NCBI GenBank assembly: GCA_963747515.1
Contig: CAVVFN010000002.1
Location: 62,001 to 126,000, forward strand
Origin: Mariniphaga sp963747515
Lineage (GTDB): Bacteria > Bacteroidota > Bacteroidia > Bacteroidales > Prolixibacteraceae
Direction: 5' to 3'
Length of the DNA stretch: 64,000 nt
Part shown: piece after piece, positions 1-8,538 of the stretch
How positions within the stretch are numbered: the first letter of the stretch is position 1
Layout: every line of letters begins with the position of its first letter
Notes under the pieces: generated by a model
Database searches by the model: none
What the model saw: only the letters and a program-made list of their open reading frames with translations
What the model was told of the DNA's origin: nothing
Program-made: the position numbers and the translations under genes

Positions 1-1
1 A

Positions 2-589
2 ACCTATTCCGGTTTATCGGGTACAAATGTATACCGCGACTTTGTGGAACTGCCTTCCCAGATTATGGAAAACTGGGCGGTTGAGAAAGAGTTCCTCGAC
101 CGCTTTGCGAAGCATTATGAAACCGGGGAGCCCATTCCGGGTGAACTGGTGGAAAAAATTAAGGCAGCTGCCAATTTCCAGGCCGGATACCTGTCGGTAC
201 GCCAACTGAGCTTTGGCCTGCTCGACATGGCCTGGCATACACAGAAGAAACCATTTGGAGGCGATGTTAAACAATTTGAAGAAGAAGCCTGGAAAAAAAC
301 CCGGATATTCCCGGTAATCGACCAGGTAGCCATGAGCACCCAGTTTGGCCACCTGTTTGCCGGTGGATATGCAGCCGGTTATTACAGCTATAAATGGGCC
401 GAAGTACTCGATGCCGATGCCTTCAGCCTGTTTAAGGAAAAAGGGCTGTTCAACAAGGAAGTGGCTCAGTCGTTCCGTGAAAACATTCTGGAAAAAGGCG
501 GTACCGAACATCCTATGGTTCTCTACAAGCGCTTCCGGGGCCAGGAACCTACCGTTGATGCCCTGCTGGAGCGCAGCGGGATGAAATAG
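2..589 (+). CDS. M3 family metallopeptidase (Dcp/oligopeptidase type), C-terminal part
   Basis: The reading frame is open from the left edge, so the 5' part, including the zinc-binding HExxH region, lies outside the window. The visible 195 residues are the helical C-terminal part of peptidase family M3 (thimet oligopeptidase / peptidyl-dipeptidase Dcp). Diagnostic parts are the opening SGLSGTNVYRDFVELPSQ, the MENW following it, FGHLFAGGYAAGYYSYKWAEV, which forms the substrate pocket with its Gly/Tyr-rich loop, and the closing phrase with PTVDALLERSGM. These enzymes degrade oligopeptides or remove C-terminal dipeptides. The gene stops with TAG at 587-589 and is followed by a long non-coding stretch. 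Family assignment is firm; whether it is the Dcp or the oligopeptidase A subtype cannot be decided from this part. Confidence 0.93.
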   Translation, partial: TYSGLSGTNVYRDFVELPSQIMENWAVEKEFLDRFAKHYETGEPIPGELVEKIKAAANFQAGYLSVRQLSFGLLDMAWHTQKKPFGGDVKQFEEEAWKKTRIFPVIDQVAMSTQFGHLFAGGYAAGYYSYKWAEVLDADAFSLFKEKGLFNKEVAQSFRENILEKGGTEHPMVLYKRFRGQEPTVDALLERSGMK

Positions 590-828
590 CCTTCGGCTGA
601 TTGAAATATTAATCCCTTACCGTCAGCAGAAATCTTTTACCGAAACTGGCCAGGGGGGACGGGGTTTCCCAGCCCAGGGTCTCAAAGTTCCGGTTTCAGG
701 AAACGCCGGAGATTACACCGTTCCTTTGACCCTGAAATTCATTGGAATGTTTCTCCCCTTTCGGCACCTTTTTGATTGGCGTGGATTTACCTTAGCTTTC
801 CTTTTTTCGTCGTTTATTGGTATTTTAC

Positions 829-867
829 TCGTAGTTAATTCGTAGTTAATTCGTAACACGACGAATT
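829..867. repeat. 11-bp tandem repeat followed by an inverted repeat
   Basis: The unit TCGTAGTTAAT occurs twice in direct succession (829-839, 840-850), followed by a partial third copy (TCGTAA). The end of the second copy forms an inverted repeat, AATTCGT (848-854) against ACGAATT (861-867) with a 6-base spacer. No gene overlaps it. It could be a binding site or a small replication-slippage product; the sequence does not decide. Confidence 0.6.
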
Positions 868-1058
868 TTGTACCACTTAATTACCATTTTAGTACCAAAA
901 AACGACCAGTAAATGAGGGAAATGGCAGACTTTTGCCAATAAAATTAATTCATCATCGTGGCAAAAATCCAGGAATTGTTTGATGCGGGCCGGGGCAAAT
1001 CAGGAACCTGGTGGTCTGTTACTGAGTGGGCAGAGCCATAGTACGAACCCTTAAAGGA

Positions 1059-1181
1059 CCTTGGTGGCTGGCCATACTTCAGCAGCAGCAGAAAGAAAAA
1101 TACGGACTCAAAACCACCGACCTGAACAGTAATGGAACTACGGGTACCAGGGTGGAACTATTTGTGCCGGAAGAAAAATAA
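1059..1181 (+). pseudogene. Relic of a LytS/YehU-type histidine kinase C-terminus (tentative)
   Basis: One frame ending in TAA at 1179-1181 reads as a 40-residue tail containing KEKYGLKTTDL, then NGTTGTRVELFVPEEK. Bacteroidota LytS-type sensor kinases commonly end with a phrase of this kind (…YG..I.DL…G…GT+V.L.IP) after the ATPase domain. The upstream part of a kinase is missing: the frame is closed just before, and a different frame (about 961-1040) is open only briefly. I read this as a decayed gene end. The match is short, so the call is tentative. Confidence 0.35.
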
Positions 1182-1219
1182 TATGCCATAATTGACAACA
1201 AGCTTTAATCAGAATATTA

Positions 1220-1267
1220 ACTGAAGTTTCAGTTAATAAACTGAAAAAACAGTTGCATAACTGAAAT
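1220..1267. promoter_or_regulatory. Inverted-repeat operators, probably for the BlaI-type repressor
   Basis: Two inverted repeats built from the same half-site lie directly upstream of the repressor gene: ACTGAA-GT-TTCAGT at 1220-1233 and AACTG-(A)6-CAGTT at 1239-1254. A third half-site, AACTGAAAT, sits at 1259-1267. The second repeat covers the putative -33 element and the third half-site lies between -33 and -7. BlaI/MecI/CopY repressors are dimers that bind such dyads in front of their own operon, so autorepression is the natural reading. The binding itself is inference. Confidence 0.6.
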
Positions 1268-1283
1268 CTAAGTTCTATATTTG
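1252..1283 (+). promoter_or_regulatory. Bacteroidota-type promoter of the blaI-blaR-like operon
   Basis: The -7 box TATATTTG (1276-1283) matches the Bacteroidota consensus TAnnTTTG exactly. A GTTG at 1252-1255 stands 20 bases upstream, the spacing expected for the -33 box (consensus TTTG/TTG). The repressor start codon is 49 bases downstream. The -33 element overlaps the second inverted repeat, consistent with repression by occlusion. Confidence 0.7.
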
Positions 1284-1332
1284 TTACAGAAAATAATTGG
1301 CTTGATGTCTGTATCCTGATTTTAGTTCCACT

Positions 1333-1692
1333 ATGAAAAAACTAACCCGAAAAGAAGAAGAGGTGATGAAAATCCTCTGGAAGCTGAAAAAAGCTTTTGT
1401 AAAAGATATAATAGAAGAATACGAAGACCCGAAGCCGCACTACAACACGGTTTCTTCACTGGTCCGGCTGCTTCAGGAAAAAGAAATTGTTGGATACAAG
1501 CAGTACGGAAATACATATCAGTATTATCCGCTTATGTCAAAAGAAGAATATCGCCGTTCATTCATGAAGCAGGTGGTAAACGATTATTTTGACAATTCCT
1601 ATAAAAGCGCTGTGGCCTTTTTTGTAAAAGAAAAAGGACTCACTCCTGATGAACTGGAAGAATTGATCCGGATGATTAAAGATGAAAAATAA
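1333..1692 (+). CDS. BlaI/MecI/CopY family transcriptional repressor
   Basis: A 119-residue protein of the penicillinase-repressor family. The winged-helix domain fills residues 1-80: LTRKEEEVMKILWKLKKAFVK is the standard opening, and the recognition helix lies in PHYNTVSSLVRLLQEKEIV, followed by the wing YKQYGNTYQYYPL. The remaining helices form the dimerisation tail. In this family the partner BlaR-type membrane protease senses a signal and triggers cleavage or release of the repressor. Its TAA (1690-1692) overlaps the ATG of the next gene (1692), so the two are translationally coupled. In Bacteroidota such pairs are widespread and often have no demonstrated link to beta-lactams. Confidence 0.93.
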   Translation: MKKLTRKEEEVMKILWKLKKAFVKDIIEEYEDPKPHYNTVSSLVRLLQEKEIVGYKQYGNTYQYYPLMSKEEYRRSFMKQVVNDYFDNSYKSAVAFFVKEKGLTPDELEELIRMIKDEK

Positions 1693-4523
1693 TGGAAACT
1701 TACCTCATCTACATAGGCAAAGCAGCGCTGGCAGCAGGCGCATTTTACCTTGTTTTTCGGACGCTGTTTCAAAACCGGAAACAGTTTGCCTTCAACCGCA
1801 TTTATCTGCCCGTTTCGCTGGCGCTGAGCTTTATTATTCCACTCATTACTTTTACAACAGTAAACTATGTGGAGCCGGTAACGGTAGAATCAACTCCGCT
1901 TCCCGTTTTTACCGAATCGTTGGAGCCGGTTGTCGGGCAACAATCCGGGTCACAGTTTATTTGGGAATGGTATCACTATTTGTTTGCAATTTATGCGGCG
2001 GGCACTCTCCTTTTCCTGTTCCGCCTGTTGCTGGGGCACGGTAAAGCCTGGAACATCATCCGCAATAGCCGGGTGCAGGAGTTGTTTAATAACCTGGTAA
2101 ACATCTCGAAAAAAGACATCCACCCGTTTTCGTTTTTTAATAAAATTGTGCTTTCGGAAAATACCCTTTCACACCCCCACCTGGAAATTATAGTTGCCCA
2201 TGAACGTATTCATGTTAAAGAGAAGCACACGCTGGATATTCTTTTTACCGAAATCCTGTTTCTGCTGCAGTGGTTTAATCCGTTTGCATGGTTGCTGAAA
2301 GATGAGGTAAAGAACAACCTCGAATACAAGACCGACCACGAAATTGCAAAAACAACCGATGCCCAAACCTACCAGCTGGCCATGCTGGCGCTGGCCGACA
2401 AACAGGGCGTGGCTCCCTTCCTCACAGCGCTTAACGGTTCTCAACTCAGAAACCGCATCATCATGATGAAAAAGAAATCTGCCAATAAATACGCCTGGTT
2501 AAAACAACTGGTGGTGCTGCCGCTGCTGGCTGTGCTGGTAATGGGACTGGCGGAAAGAGAGGTGCGGACGGAGTTTGTACAAGCTGATAATCAAAATGAT
2601 TTGGCAGCTTCTCAAAAATGGATTAAAGGAAAAGTCATCAACGAAAAAGGGGAACCGGTTGAAGGAGCAGTTATCCAACTTGAAGGAACAGATATAAAAA
2701 CGACATCAAACTCCGATGGCACGTTAGAACTAGAAACAGAGAAAATGCCGGTAACCATAATCATTTCAAAAGAAAATTATGACACTTGTTACATTACCTT
2801 AGAAGAGGTGTATCAATTTAAAATTATACTTACGCAGGACGGAATCACACGCCGGTTTAAATGCACTTCAAATCCAACTCCTAAATTAATTACCCCAAAT
2901 TCTTCTGAAATAAATGACCTCGACGAATTTTACAACACAATTATTAATGAACCTTTGGTTTACTCACAAGTAGAAGAAATGCCGGAATTTCCCGGCGGTG
3001 ATTTAGCATTACAGAAGTTTATTAAAAATTCGATGGGTTACCCTAAAAGTGAAAAAAATAAGGATATTGAAGGAACAGTTTATGTTACATTTATTATTGA
3101 TAAAGAAGGCAATGTTACAAATGCAAAGGTTGCAGGAGAGGAAGAGTCGTTGTATGAAGAAGCATTACGCATAATTAATTCATTTCCCCGCTGGAAACCG
3201 GGAAAACAGGATGGAAAGCCGGTTAATGTGCGGGTTACACTTCCCGTAAAATTGGATTTGGATGAATTGGAAAACAATAAACAAAATGCTCTAAATGTCA
3301 ATTCAAATCTGGCTGATAAAAAACAACCCAAATTCGATTTCTCAAAACTGAAAATTGTAGTCGACGGAAAAAAAATTCCGACAGATTCTCCGGAATTGAA
3401 GGGCATAAAAATAACAGAGGAAAATTTACACAACAGTAAATATGTAACAGAAATTGTTAAGGCGTTGAACATTGATTTAGATGATATAACAAGATCAAAA
3501 TCTTCCGGGAATCCTAATGATCCGTTTGTATACATCCGCACTAAAAATTATGTTCCTGGCACTAACCCTGAATTTGAAAGGCAAACTGAAATTCCGGAAT
3601 TCATAAAAGAAAAAATTCACAGCAAAAAGAACTCGCCCGAAGTTAATTCTCAAAATACCATCAAGGGCAAAGTCACCAATGAAAAAGGAGAACCAATTTC
3701 AGGGGCTTTGATCTTCATTAAAGAAACGCTTCAGAATGATGCTTATGGTGCTGCAACAAATGACAAAGGAGAGTTTTCATTTCATCGGGATTTAACTGAT
3801 AAAACATTGGTTTTTCAGGCTTTTGGACATATAACTGAAGAATTACATGTAGGAGATAATAACAACTTAAATGTGCAGTTACAAAAACAACCCAATAAAT
3901 TTGATGGCGACTACCGACACTTCCCGGATAATAAAAGCAGATTAGCAGACAAAGTGAATGGGATTCAACTCAAGAATCCTTCTGATTCAGCCAAAAATTC
4001 ACTATATATTATCGATGGAATGGAATCTGAAAGTATGGATGCAATTGAACCGAAAAACATTGTAAGCGTAACTGTATTAAAAGAAGAATCGGCAACAGCA
4101 CTTTACGGACAAAGAGGAAAGGACGGGGTAATTATTATTACAACCAAACAAGGTGCGCCGGAGAATAAATTAATTACTGAATTGCAGTTGAGAAAATTCA
4201 TTGCAGAGCACATCAAATACCCGGTTGAAGCACAACGTTCCGGAATTATTGGAGATGTAAGCATAATAATTGATCCCGGGAAATCAAACCAAATTGTTGC
4301 AAGGGAAAACTACTCCTGGAAAGATGTTCATGAGTTGGGATGGGTTGTGGCAACAGGAAGCGGAGGTGATACCTCTCCATCCGACAATCCGGAAAAAGAT
4401 TCACCCCTTCTTTTTTCAGAAGTGGAACGTGTGCTGCAGATGTTACCTGAAGTTGATATACCGACAATAGATAAAAAGCTGATACGGGTAAACGTGGAAT
4501 TTCAGCTGCAGCGGGGTGAGTAA
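1692..4523 (+). CDS. BlaR1-like M56 membrane peptidase fused to TonB, carboxypeptidase-regulatory and SusC-plug-like modules
   Basis: A 943-residue protein, far longer than BlaR1 (about 600). The N-terminal 290 residues are the M56 domain: membrane segments near 36-55, 95-113 and 271-287, zinc motif HERIH at 170-174 and the third-ligand region EYKTDHE near 211. The periplasmic part then holds a carboxypeptidase-D regulatory domain (about 310-385), a TonB C-terminal domain (about 425-525, EMPEFPGGDLALQKFI then FPRWKPGKQDGKPVNV), a second regulatory domain (about 655-735), a SusC-plug-like stretch (about 765-815: YIIDGMES, IEPKNIVSVTVLKEESATALYGQRG) and a second, degenerate TonB-like end. It probably senses an envelope signal and controls the BlaI-type repressor. 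Which module receives the signal is unknown. Related fusions exist in Bacteroidota; this one is unusually long. Confidence 0.88.
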   Translation: METYLIYIGKAALAAGAFYLVFRTLFQNRKQFAFNRIYLPVSLALSFIIPLITFTTVNYVEPVTVESTPLPVFTESLEPVVGQQSGSQFIWEWYHYLFAIYAAGTLLFLFRLLLGHGKAWNIIRNSRVQELFNNLVNISKKDIHPFSFFNKIVLSENTLSHPHLEIIVAHERIHVKEKHTLDILFTEILFLLQWFNPFAWLLKDEVKNNLEYKTDHEIAKTTDAQTYQLAMLALADKQGVAPFLTALNGSQLRNRIIMMKKKSANKYAWLKQLVVLPLLAVLVMGLAEREVRTEFVQADNQNDLAASQKWIKGKVINEKGEPVEGAVIQLEGTDIKTTSNSDGTLELETEKMPVTIIISKENYDTCYITLEEVYQFKIILTQDGITRRFKCTSNPTPKLITPNSSEINDLDEFYNTIINEPLVYSQVEEMPEFPGGDLALQKFIKNSMGYPKSEKNKDIEGTVYVTFIIDKEGNVTNAKVAGEEESLYEEALRIINSFPRWKPGKQDGKPVNVRVTLPVKLDLDELENNKQNALNVNSNLADKKQPKFDFSKLKIVVDGKKIPTDSPELKGIKITEENLHNSKYVTEIVKALNIDLDDITRSKSSGNPNDPFVYIRTKNYVPGTNPEFERQTEIPEFIKEKIHSKKNSPEVNSQNTIKGKVTNEKGEPISGALIFIKETLQNDAYGAATNDKGEFSFHRDLTDKTLVFQAFGHITEELHVGDNNNLNVQLQKQPNKFDGDYRHFPDNKSRLADKVNGIQLKNPSDSAKNSLYIIDGMESESMDAIEPKNIVSVTVLKEESATALYGQRGKDGVIIITTKQGAPENKLITELQLRKFIAEHIKYPVEAQRSGIIGDVSIIIDPGKSNQIVARENYSWKDVHELGWVVATGSGGDTSPSDNPEKDSPLLFSEVERVLQMLPEVDIPTIDKKLIRVNVEFQLQRGE

Positions 4524-4548
4524 TCGGAATCAGCCGGAGACTAATAAC

Positions 4549-4578
4549 AAACAGCCCGGGAAATTTCCCGGGCTGTTT
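4549..4578. terminator. Perfect 30-bp palindrome, bidirectional terminator
   Basis: AAACAGCCCGGGAAA (4549-4563) is followed immediately by its exact reverse complement (4564-4578). A-runs and T-runs flank the GC-rich core, so it can end transcription from both strands. It lies between the converging M56 gene (stop at 4523) and the DUF4395 gene (stop at 4645). Confidence 0.9.
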
Positions 4579-4644
4579 TCAAAAGTTAAAGATAGTAGTT
4601 ATGAACAGGCACTGAACATTGCCTGACGTAGTCATGGCGTTATA

Positions 4645-5082
4645 TTATCTGTATAAAGGCAATACGAAATAGGTATAAATGTAACAGCCAACACAAATTC
4701 CAAAAGCAAATTCAAGAGTGGCAAAAAATACAAGGATTCCGGCTACCACCATTGATGATGTATAGAATCCAAATATAAAAAGGATAGCAATAACCAGGGT
4801 CATTACAAATCCCATGCGTGCGGCAAAAATCTTAGGCGCTTTATCGATGGGTTTTTTACCCAGCTGAAGCAATCGGGCAAGTCCTGAGCTGGCATAACTT
4901 ACCGGGCTGTATTTTGAGTTTGCAAATGCCCGGATGAAAAAATCGGCAAGCAGTACCAGAGGGAACCATGACGAATTAAATATAAATCCTGCTGCCACCA
5001 GCAGAATGGTGAAAAAGGCATTCAACCTTGTAAGGTGTTCATTTACCTTTTCATTTGATATGGGACAAACCAGTTGCTTCAT
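4645..5082 (-). CDS. DUF4395 family membrane protein
   Basis: A 145-residue protein with about four hydrophobic segments and the typical DUF4395 features: an N-terminal VCPISNEKVNEHLTRLNAFF, where Cys-6 is followed by the conserved 'N..v.R.na', a central FADFFIRAF-like patch, the basic APKIFAARMGF loop, and a C-terminal GICVGCYIY with two cysteines. The function of the family is not established; the conserved N-terminal and C-terminal cysteines suggest a redox or metal role, which is inference. It is a single-gene unit converging on the preceding operon. ATG at 5080-5082 is the only good start. Confidence 0.85.
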   Translation of the reverse strand: MKQLVCPISNEKVNEHLTRLNAFFTILLVAAGFIFNSSWFPLVLLADFFIRAFANSKYSPVSYASSGLARLLQLGKKPIDKAPKIFAARMGFVMTLVIAILFIFGFYTSSMVVAGILVFFATLEFAFGICVGCYIYTYFVLPLYR

Positions 5083-5466
5083 GCTTTCATTTTTTAATTC
5101 TCAAATTAAATACAATTTAGTCTTTTATTTTCATATTTAAAGCAAAAAAGATGCCGTTGCTCACAAAAAATTAACATCGCAGCCATTTTTCATCTGACAA
5201 GGCTGGTTGTTTCCGTTCCATTCGGTTTTATGAAGGCTAAAAATTAAGTGTCTGGCTATTCCGTTCAATTTCTTTGTAAATTGTTTTTTTATACTACAGG
5301 TTAAATTCAGGCATTAAAATTGTTACTACCTGCCGGTAATAATCGAATTGGAATTTTAAGGGAGTACAAAAATTATTTGGAATTGGATTTATGGAGTACC
5401 GGTGAAGCCGGTATTTTTTAAAAAATGGGTCAATCAATTTAAATCCATTCCTTCTAAAAATTCTTA

Positions 5467-5474
5467 TACTTTTG
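5467..5474 (+). promoter_or_regulatory. Putative -7 box (TACTTTTG)
   Basis: TACTTTTG matches TAnnTTTG exactly and lies 18 bases before the ATG at 5493, giving a short leader. No clear TTTG is seen at -33. It would drive the hypothetical membrane protein and the pullulanase gene coupled to it. Confidence 0.5.
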
Positions 5475-5492
5475 CATGGCAAGTAAAAACAG

Positions 5493-6038
5493 ATGAAACA
5501 GGTATTATCACTGCTTTTTTTAATGATTTTTTCAACTCCGCTTTTGGCCGATAACGTGGTCGGGCCTGAAGGGCATAAGCTTGCCTGGCTGTTGGTAATT
5601 GTGGTTGTTGTATTGTTTGCAGTGGTTTATTTTTTTTATCAGAAGAAAAAGTCTGGTGGTTTTGAATTTGATTGGCCGGTGCGTAAAAAAATAACTGTCG
5701 ATTTGAAGAAGGACAGGCTTTACTACCCGCGTTACCTGGAGTTGACAATCGTAAATAATGGAAAATCGGATGTTGATCTTGGAAATCCTGTGCTTATTCT
5801 CAGCAGTATTTGGGTGACCCGAAAATTTAAGCTGAAAGGAACAAACAAAAACTGGTATTATCCTTTGTACCTGATGAAAGAACAAAACCATACATTAACC
5901 ATCGATTTACATCGTTTTTACGGATTTGACAGAACGCTTAAAAGACTGCCAAGAGTAAAGGTTGTTGTTAAAGATGTAAAAGGCCGGCAACTGGCAAGCA
6001 GAAAGGTATTGTTGCGAAAAACGTTATTTAATTTTTAA
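5493..6038 (+). CDS. Hypothetical membrane-anchored protein upstream of pullulanase
   Basis: I do not recognise a family. The 181 residues begin with a signal peptide (MKQVLSLLFLMIFSTPLLAD), a short linker, then a strongly hydrophobic segment (about 31-51, LLVIVVVVLFAVVYFFYQ) followed by basic residues. Residues 60-181 look like a beta-rich soluble domain (YPRYLELTIVNNGKSDVDLG, then LTIDLHRFYGFDRTLKRLP) reminiscent of an immunoglobulin-like fold. This topology would place the C-terminal domain on the cytoplasmic side if the first segment is cleaved. The TAA overlaps the ATG of the pullulanase gene (TAATG), so the two are translationally coupled; a functional link is inference. Confidence 0.75.
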   Translation: MKQVLSLLFLMIFSTPLLADNVVGPEGHKLAWLLVIVVVVLFAVVYFFYQKKKSGGFEFDWPVRKKITVDLKKDRLYYPRYLELTIVNNGKSDVDLGNPVLILSSIWVTRKFKLKGTNKNWYYPLYLMKEQNHTLTIDLHRFYGFDRTLKRLPRVKVVVKDVKGRQLASRKVLLRKTLFNF

Positions 6039-7981
6039 TGAGGGACTGGAAATTTAACCACATCGATTTCTCTGTATATCCTTGTTACGAAGGAGACGAT
6101 TTGGGAGTCTTATGGACTCCGGAGAAAACCACAGTTAAAATATGGGCACCAACCGCAAAAATGGTTGAATTCAGGCTTTATAAAGATGGAAAATCCGGAG
6201 AGGACTTCCATAAAACGCAGCTTCAGGCAGGTGGAAACGGCATATGGTCAACTGTTTTAACAGGGGATTATGAAGGAAAATTCTATACATTTCGGATAAA
6301 TGACAGGGAATGGTTGAATGAAACTCCCGATATTTATGCCCGGTGTGTGGGGGTAAATGGTATACGGGGTATGATTTACAATCCGGCAAGAACGAATCCC
6401 GAGAATTGGGAATCGGATACCTCACCTGTACTGGAAAACTATACAGGCGCAGTAATATATGAAACGCATGTCCGGGATTTTTCAATAGCCGAATCATCGG
6501 GTATCCAAAACAAAGGCAAATATCTGGGCTTCACCGAGGAAAATACCCGCACTTCCGATGGTATTTCAACCGGTCTGGAGCATCTGAAGGAACTGGGAAT
6601 AACGCACGTTCACCTGCTTCCGGTAAATGATTTTGCAACTGTTGACGAAGAAAAACCTTTCGATAAATACAATTGGGGATACGACCCCTTGCATTTCAAT
6701 GCTCCGGAGGGTTCATATGCCACTGATCCATACGACGGTACGGTTCGTATAAAGGAATTTAAAAAACTGGTGCAGGCGCTGCATAATTCCGGCATAGGTG
6801 TGGTACTCGATGTGGTATATAACCATACCTATTTTGCAAAAGAGTCGGTTTTTAATCAAACAGTACCCGGATATTTTTACCGGCAAAAAAGCGATGGATC
6901 CTTTGCCAATGCCTCGGGATGCGGCAATGAACTGGCTACCGAACGGTATATGGTACGTAAATATATTATCGACTCACTGAAATATTGGGTTCAGGAGTAC
7001 CATATAGATGGTTTCCGTTTCGATTTAATGGGAGTGTACGACATCAAAACCATGAATCTGATAAAAACGGAGCTCCAAAAGATAAAACCCGGGCTGCTGC
7101 TATACGGCGAAGGATGGACCGCCGATTTCAGTCCTATGCCTGAAGAAAAACGTGTTGTTAAACGAAATTTAAATAAACTGCCGGGAATTGCTGCTTTTAA
7201 TGATGACTTGCGTGATGCCTTAAAAGGGAATCACAGCAGTAAGAAAACAAAGGGTTTTGTGAGCGGGCTTGATTTACGGGAAGAAAATGTGAAGTTTGGT
7301 GTGGTGGCAGCAGTACAGCATCCTCAAATTGTATACGATTATGTGGAATCCTCCAAACAACCCTGGGCTGCACAACCGGATCAGTGTATTAACTATGTTT
7401 CCTGTCACGATAATTATACTCTTTGGGACAAGCTTAAATCGAGCTGCCCTAAGGCAACCTCTGAGGAGATGCGAAAAATGGTGAAACTGGCAGGTGCTGT
7501 TGTCCTTACTTCTCAGGGTATCCCCTTTTTACAGGCAGGTACCGAATTTTGCCGTTCAAAGGGAGGTAACGGAAATTCATACAAATCGCCCGACTCTGTC
7601 AATCAAATCAACTGGAAGCTGAAAAAAGAGTATTACGATGTTTTTGAGTATTACAAAAATCTGATTTCTCTCCGGAAAAACCATCCTGCTTTTAGACTGA
7701 CCGATGCAAAACAAGTCCAGAATTACCTGCATTTTTGCACCGAATACCAGATGGGTGTGGTTGGCTATTGTATCGACGGAAAGGCAGTTGGGGATTCATG
7801 GGAGTACGTGGTTCTTATCTTTAACGGCAACCGTAAGAAAATTATGCATAAGTTGCCTGAAGGAGATTACCGCATAATGGTTCGTGACGACAGGTTCAGA
7901 AATGAAGGAGTGGCTGTAGTTTCCCAAAAAGTAGAGGTGGAAGCCATTTCAATGATGATTCTGGTTCAAATCCGTTCGTAG
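6038..7981 (+). CDS. pulA: Type I pullulanase (GH13, CBM48)
   Basis: A 647-residue glycogen/starch debranching enzyme that hydrolyses alpha-1,6 branches. A CBM48 domain covers about 20-125 (LGVLWTPEKTTVKIWAPTA). The GH13 barrel carries AVIYETHVRDFS (about 139), the pullulanase signature YNWGYDP (211-217), VVYNHT (259-264), the nucleophile Asp-329 in GFRFDL, the acid/base Glu-358 in YGEGW and the third acidic residue in SCHDNYTLWD. A beta-sandwich closes the protein. No signal peptide is visible, so it should act in the cytoplasm on glycogen or imported maltodextrins. Length is normal for type I enzymes. It is translationally coupled to the small membrane protein before it. Confidence 0.95.
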   Translation: MRDWKFNHIDFSVYPCYEGDDLGVLWTPEKTTVKIWAPTAKMVEFRLYKDGKSGEDFHKTQLQAGGNGIWSTVLTGDYEGKFYTFRINDREWLNETPDIYARCVGVNGIRGMIYNPARTNPENWESDTSPVLENYTGAVIYETHVRDFSIAESSGIQNKGKYLGFTEENTRTSDGISTGLEHLKELGITHVHLLPVNDFATVDEEKPFDKYNWGYDPLHFNAPEGSYATDPYDGTVRIKEFKKLVQALHNSGIGVVLDVVYNHTYFAKESVFNQTVPGYFYRQKSDGSFANASGCGNELATERYMVRKYIIDSLKYWVQEYHIDGFRFDLMGVYDIKTMNLIKTELQKIKPGLLLYGEGWTADFSPMPEEKRVVKRNLNKLPGIAAFNDDLRDALKGNHSSKKTKGFVSGLDLREENVKFGVVAAVQHPQIVYDYVESSKQPWAAQPDQCINYVSCHDNYTLWDKLKSSCPKATSEEMRKMVKLAGAVVLTSQGIPFLQAGTEFCRSKGGNGNSYKSPDSVNQINWKLKKEYYDVFEYYKNLISLRKNHPAFRLTDAKQVQNYLHFCTEYQMGVVGYCIDGKAVGDSWEYVVLIFNGNRKKIMHKLPEGDYRIMVRDDRFRNEGVAVVSQKVEVEAISMMILVQIRS

Positions 7982-8538
7982 TATTGGCCACATCTGTTTT
8001 GCATATGCCTGTTTTTCCTGAATGAACAGGTTATAATCTGCAATCACAATAATAACTTCTGCTGCAACGGATTACTGTACCTTCAGATGGATTCCCTTTC
8101 GGTTTTTAAAAGAATTTTATCGGGCTCAACGATCGTTTCCTTTTTTTGTCTGATGATATCATTGGTAAGCTTAGCCTGATTATTTTCCAGAGAAACGGAT
8201 GGGGACATCTACTTGTTTACTTACCATTATTTTCCTGTTAATTTCTCAGTAACTTCACACCAAATTCAAATCTGGGTGAAATTAGTGTGAAATTTATGAC
8301 AAGATGATCTGAACCTGATAGGTCAAAAATAGAGGGAAGGTAATTAAAAATCTGTTGGATTATTGCCGATGAAATCACATGAGAAGGTGTTGTTTTATGA
8401 CATGGGGGGATGCGTTCAGGTGTGAATTGTTTTTTTTATTCAGGAATGGGTGCTGCAGTAAAGGATGGTATGAATTTGGAAACGGCCTGAATAATAGCGG
8501 ATAAAAGAGGTCAGGTGACGAATGTATTTCCGGCAATA
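7982..8538. other. Non-coding stretch after pulA
   Basis: No gene or RNA is recognised in these 557 bases between two converging genes. A weak hairpin (CCTGTT 8008-8013 against AACAGG 8025-8030) may end pulA transcription. An inverted repeat TTCACAC (8254-8260) / GTGTGAA (8285-8291) is visible. On the minus strand around 8090-8200 a short stop-free frame has coding-like composition, but it has no start context and no recognised family. Confidence 0.5.

Larger units (their letters stand above)
590..1332. other. Intergenic stretch with repeats, a kinase relic and the blaI-like promoter region
   Basis: No intact gene is visible in these 743 bases. The first 240 bases show nothing recognisable. 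From 829 there is a short tandem/inverted repeat, at about 1059-1181 a short frame resembling the tail of a LytS-type histidine kinase, and from 1220 a set of inverted repeats with a TAnnTTTG promoter that leads into the repressor gene at 1333. These parts have their own entries. Confidence 0.6.

Noticed and set aside
8090..8200. Stop-free minus-strand stretch with coding-like composition after pulA
   Set aside because: Too short, no start or promoter, no recognisable family; not reported as a gene.
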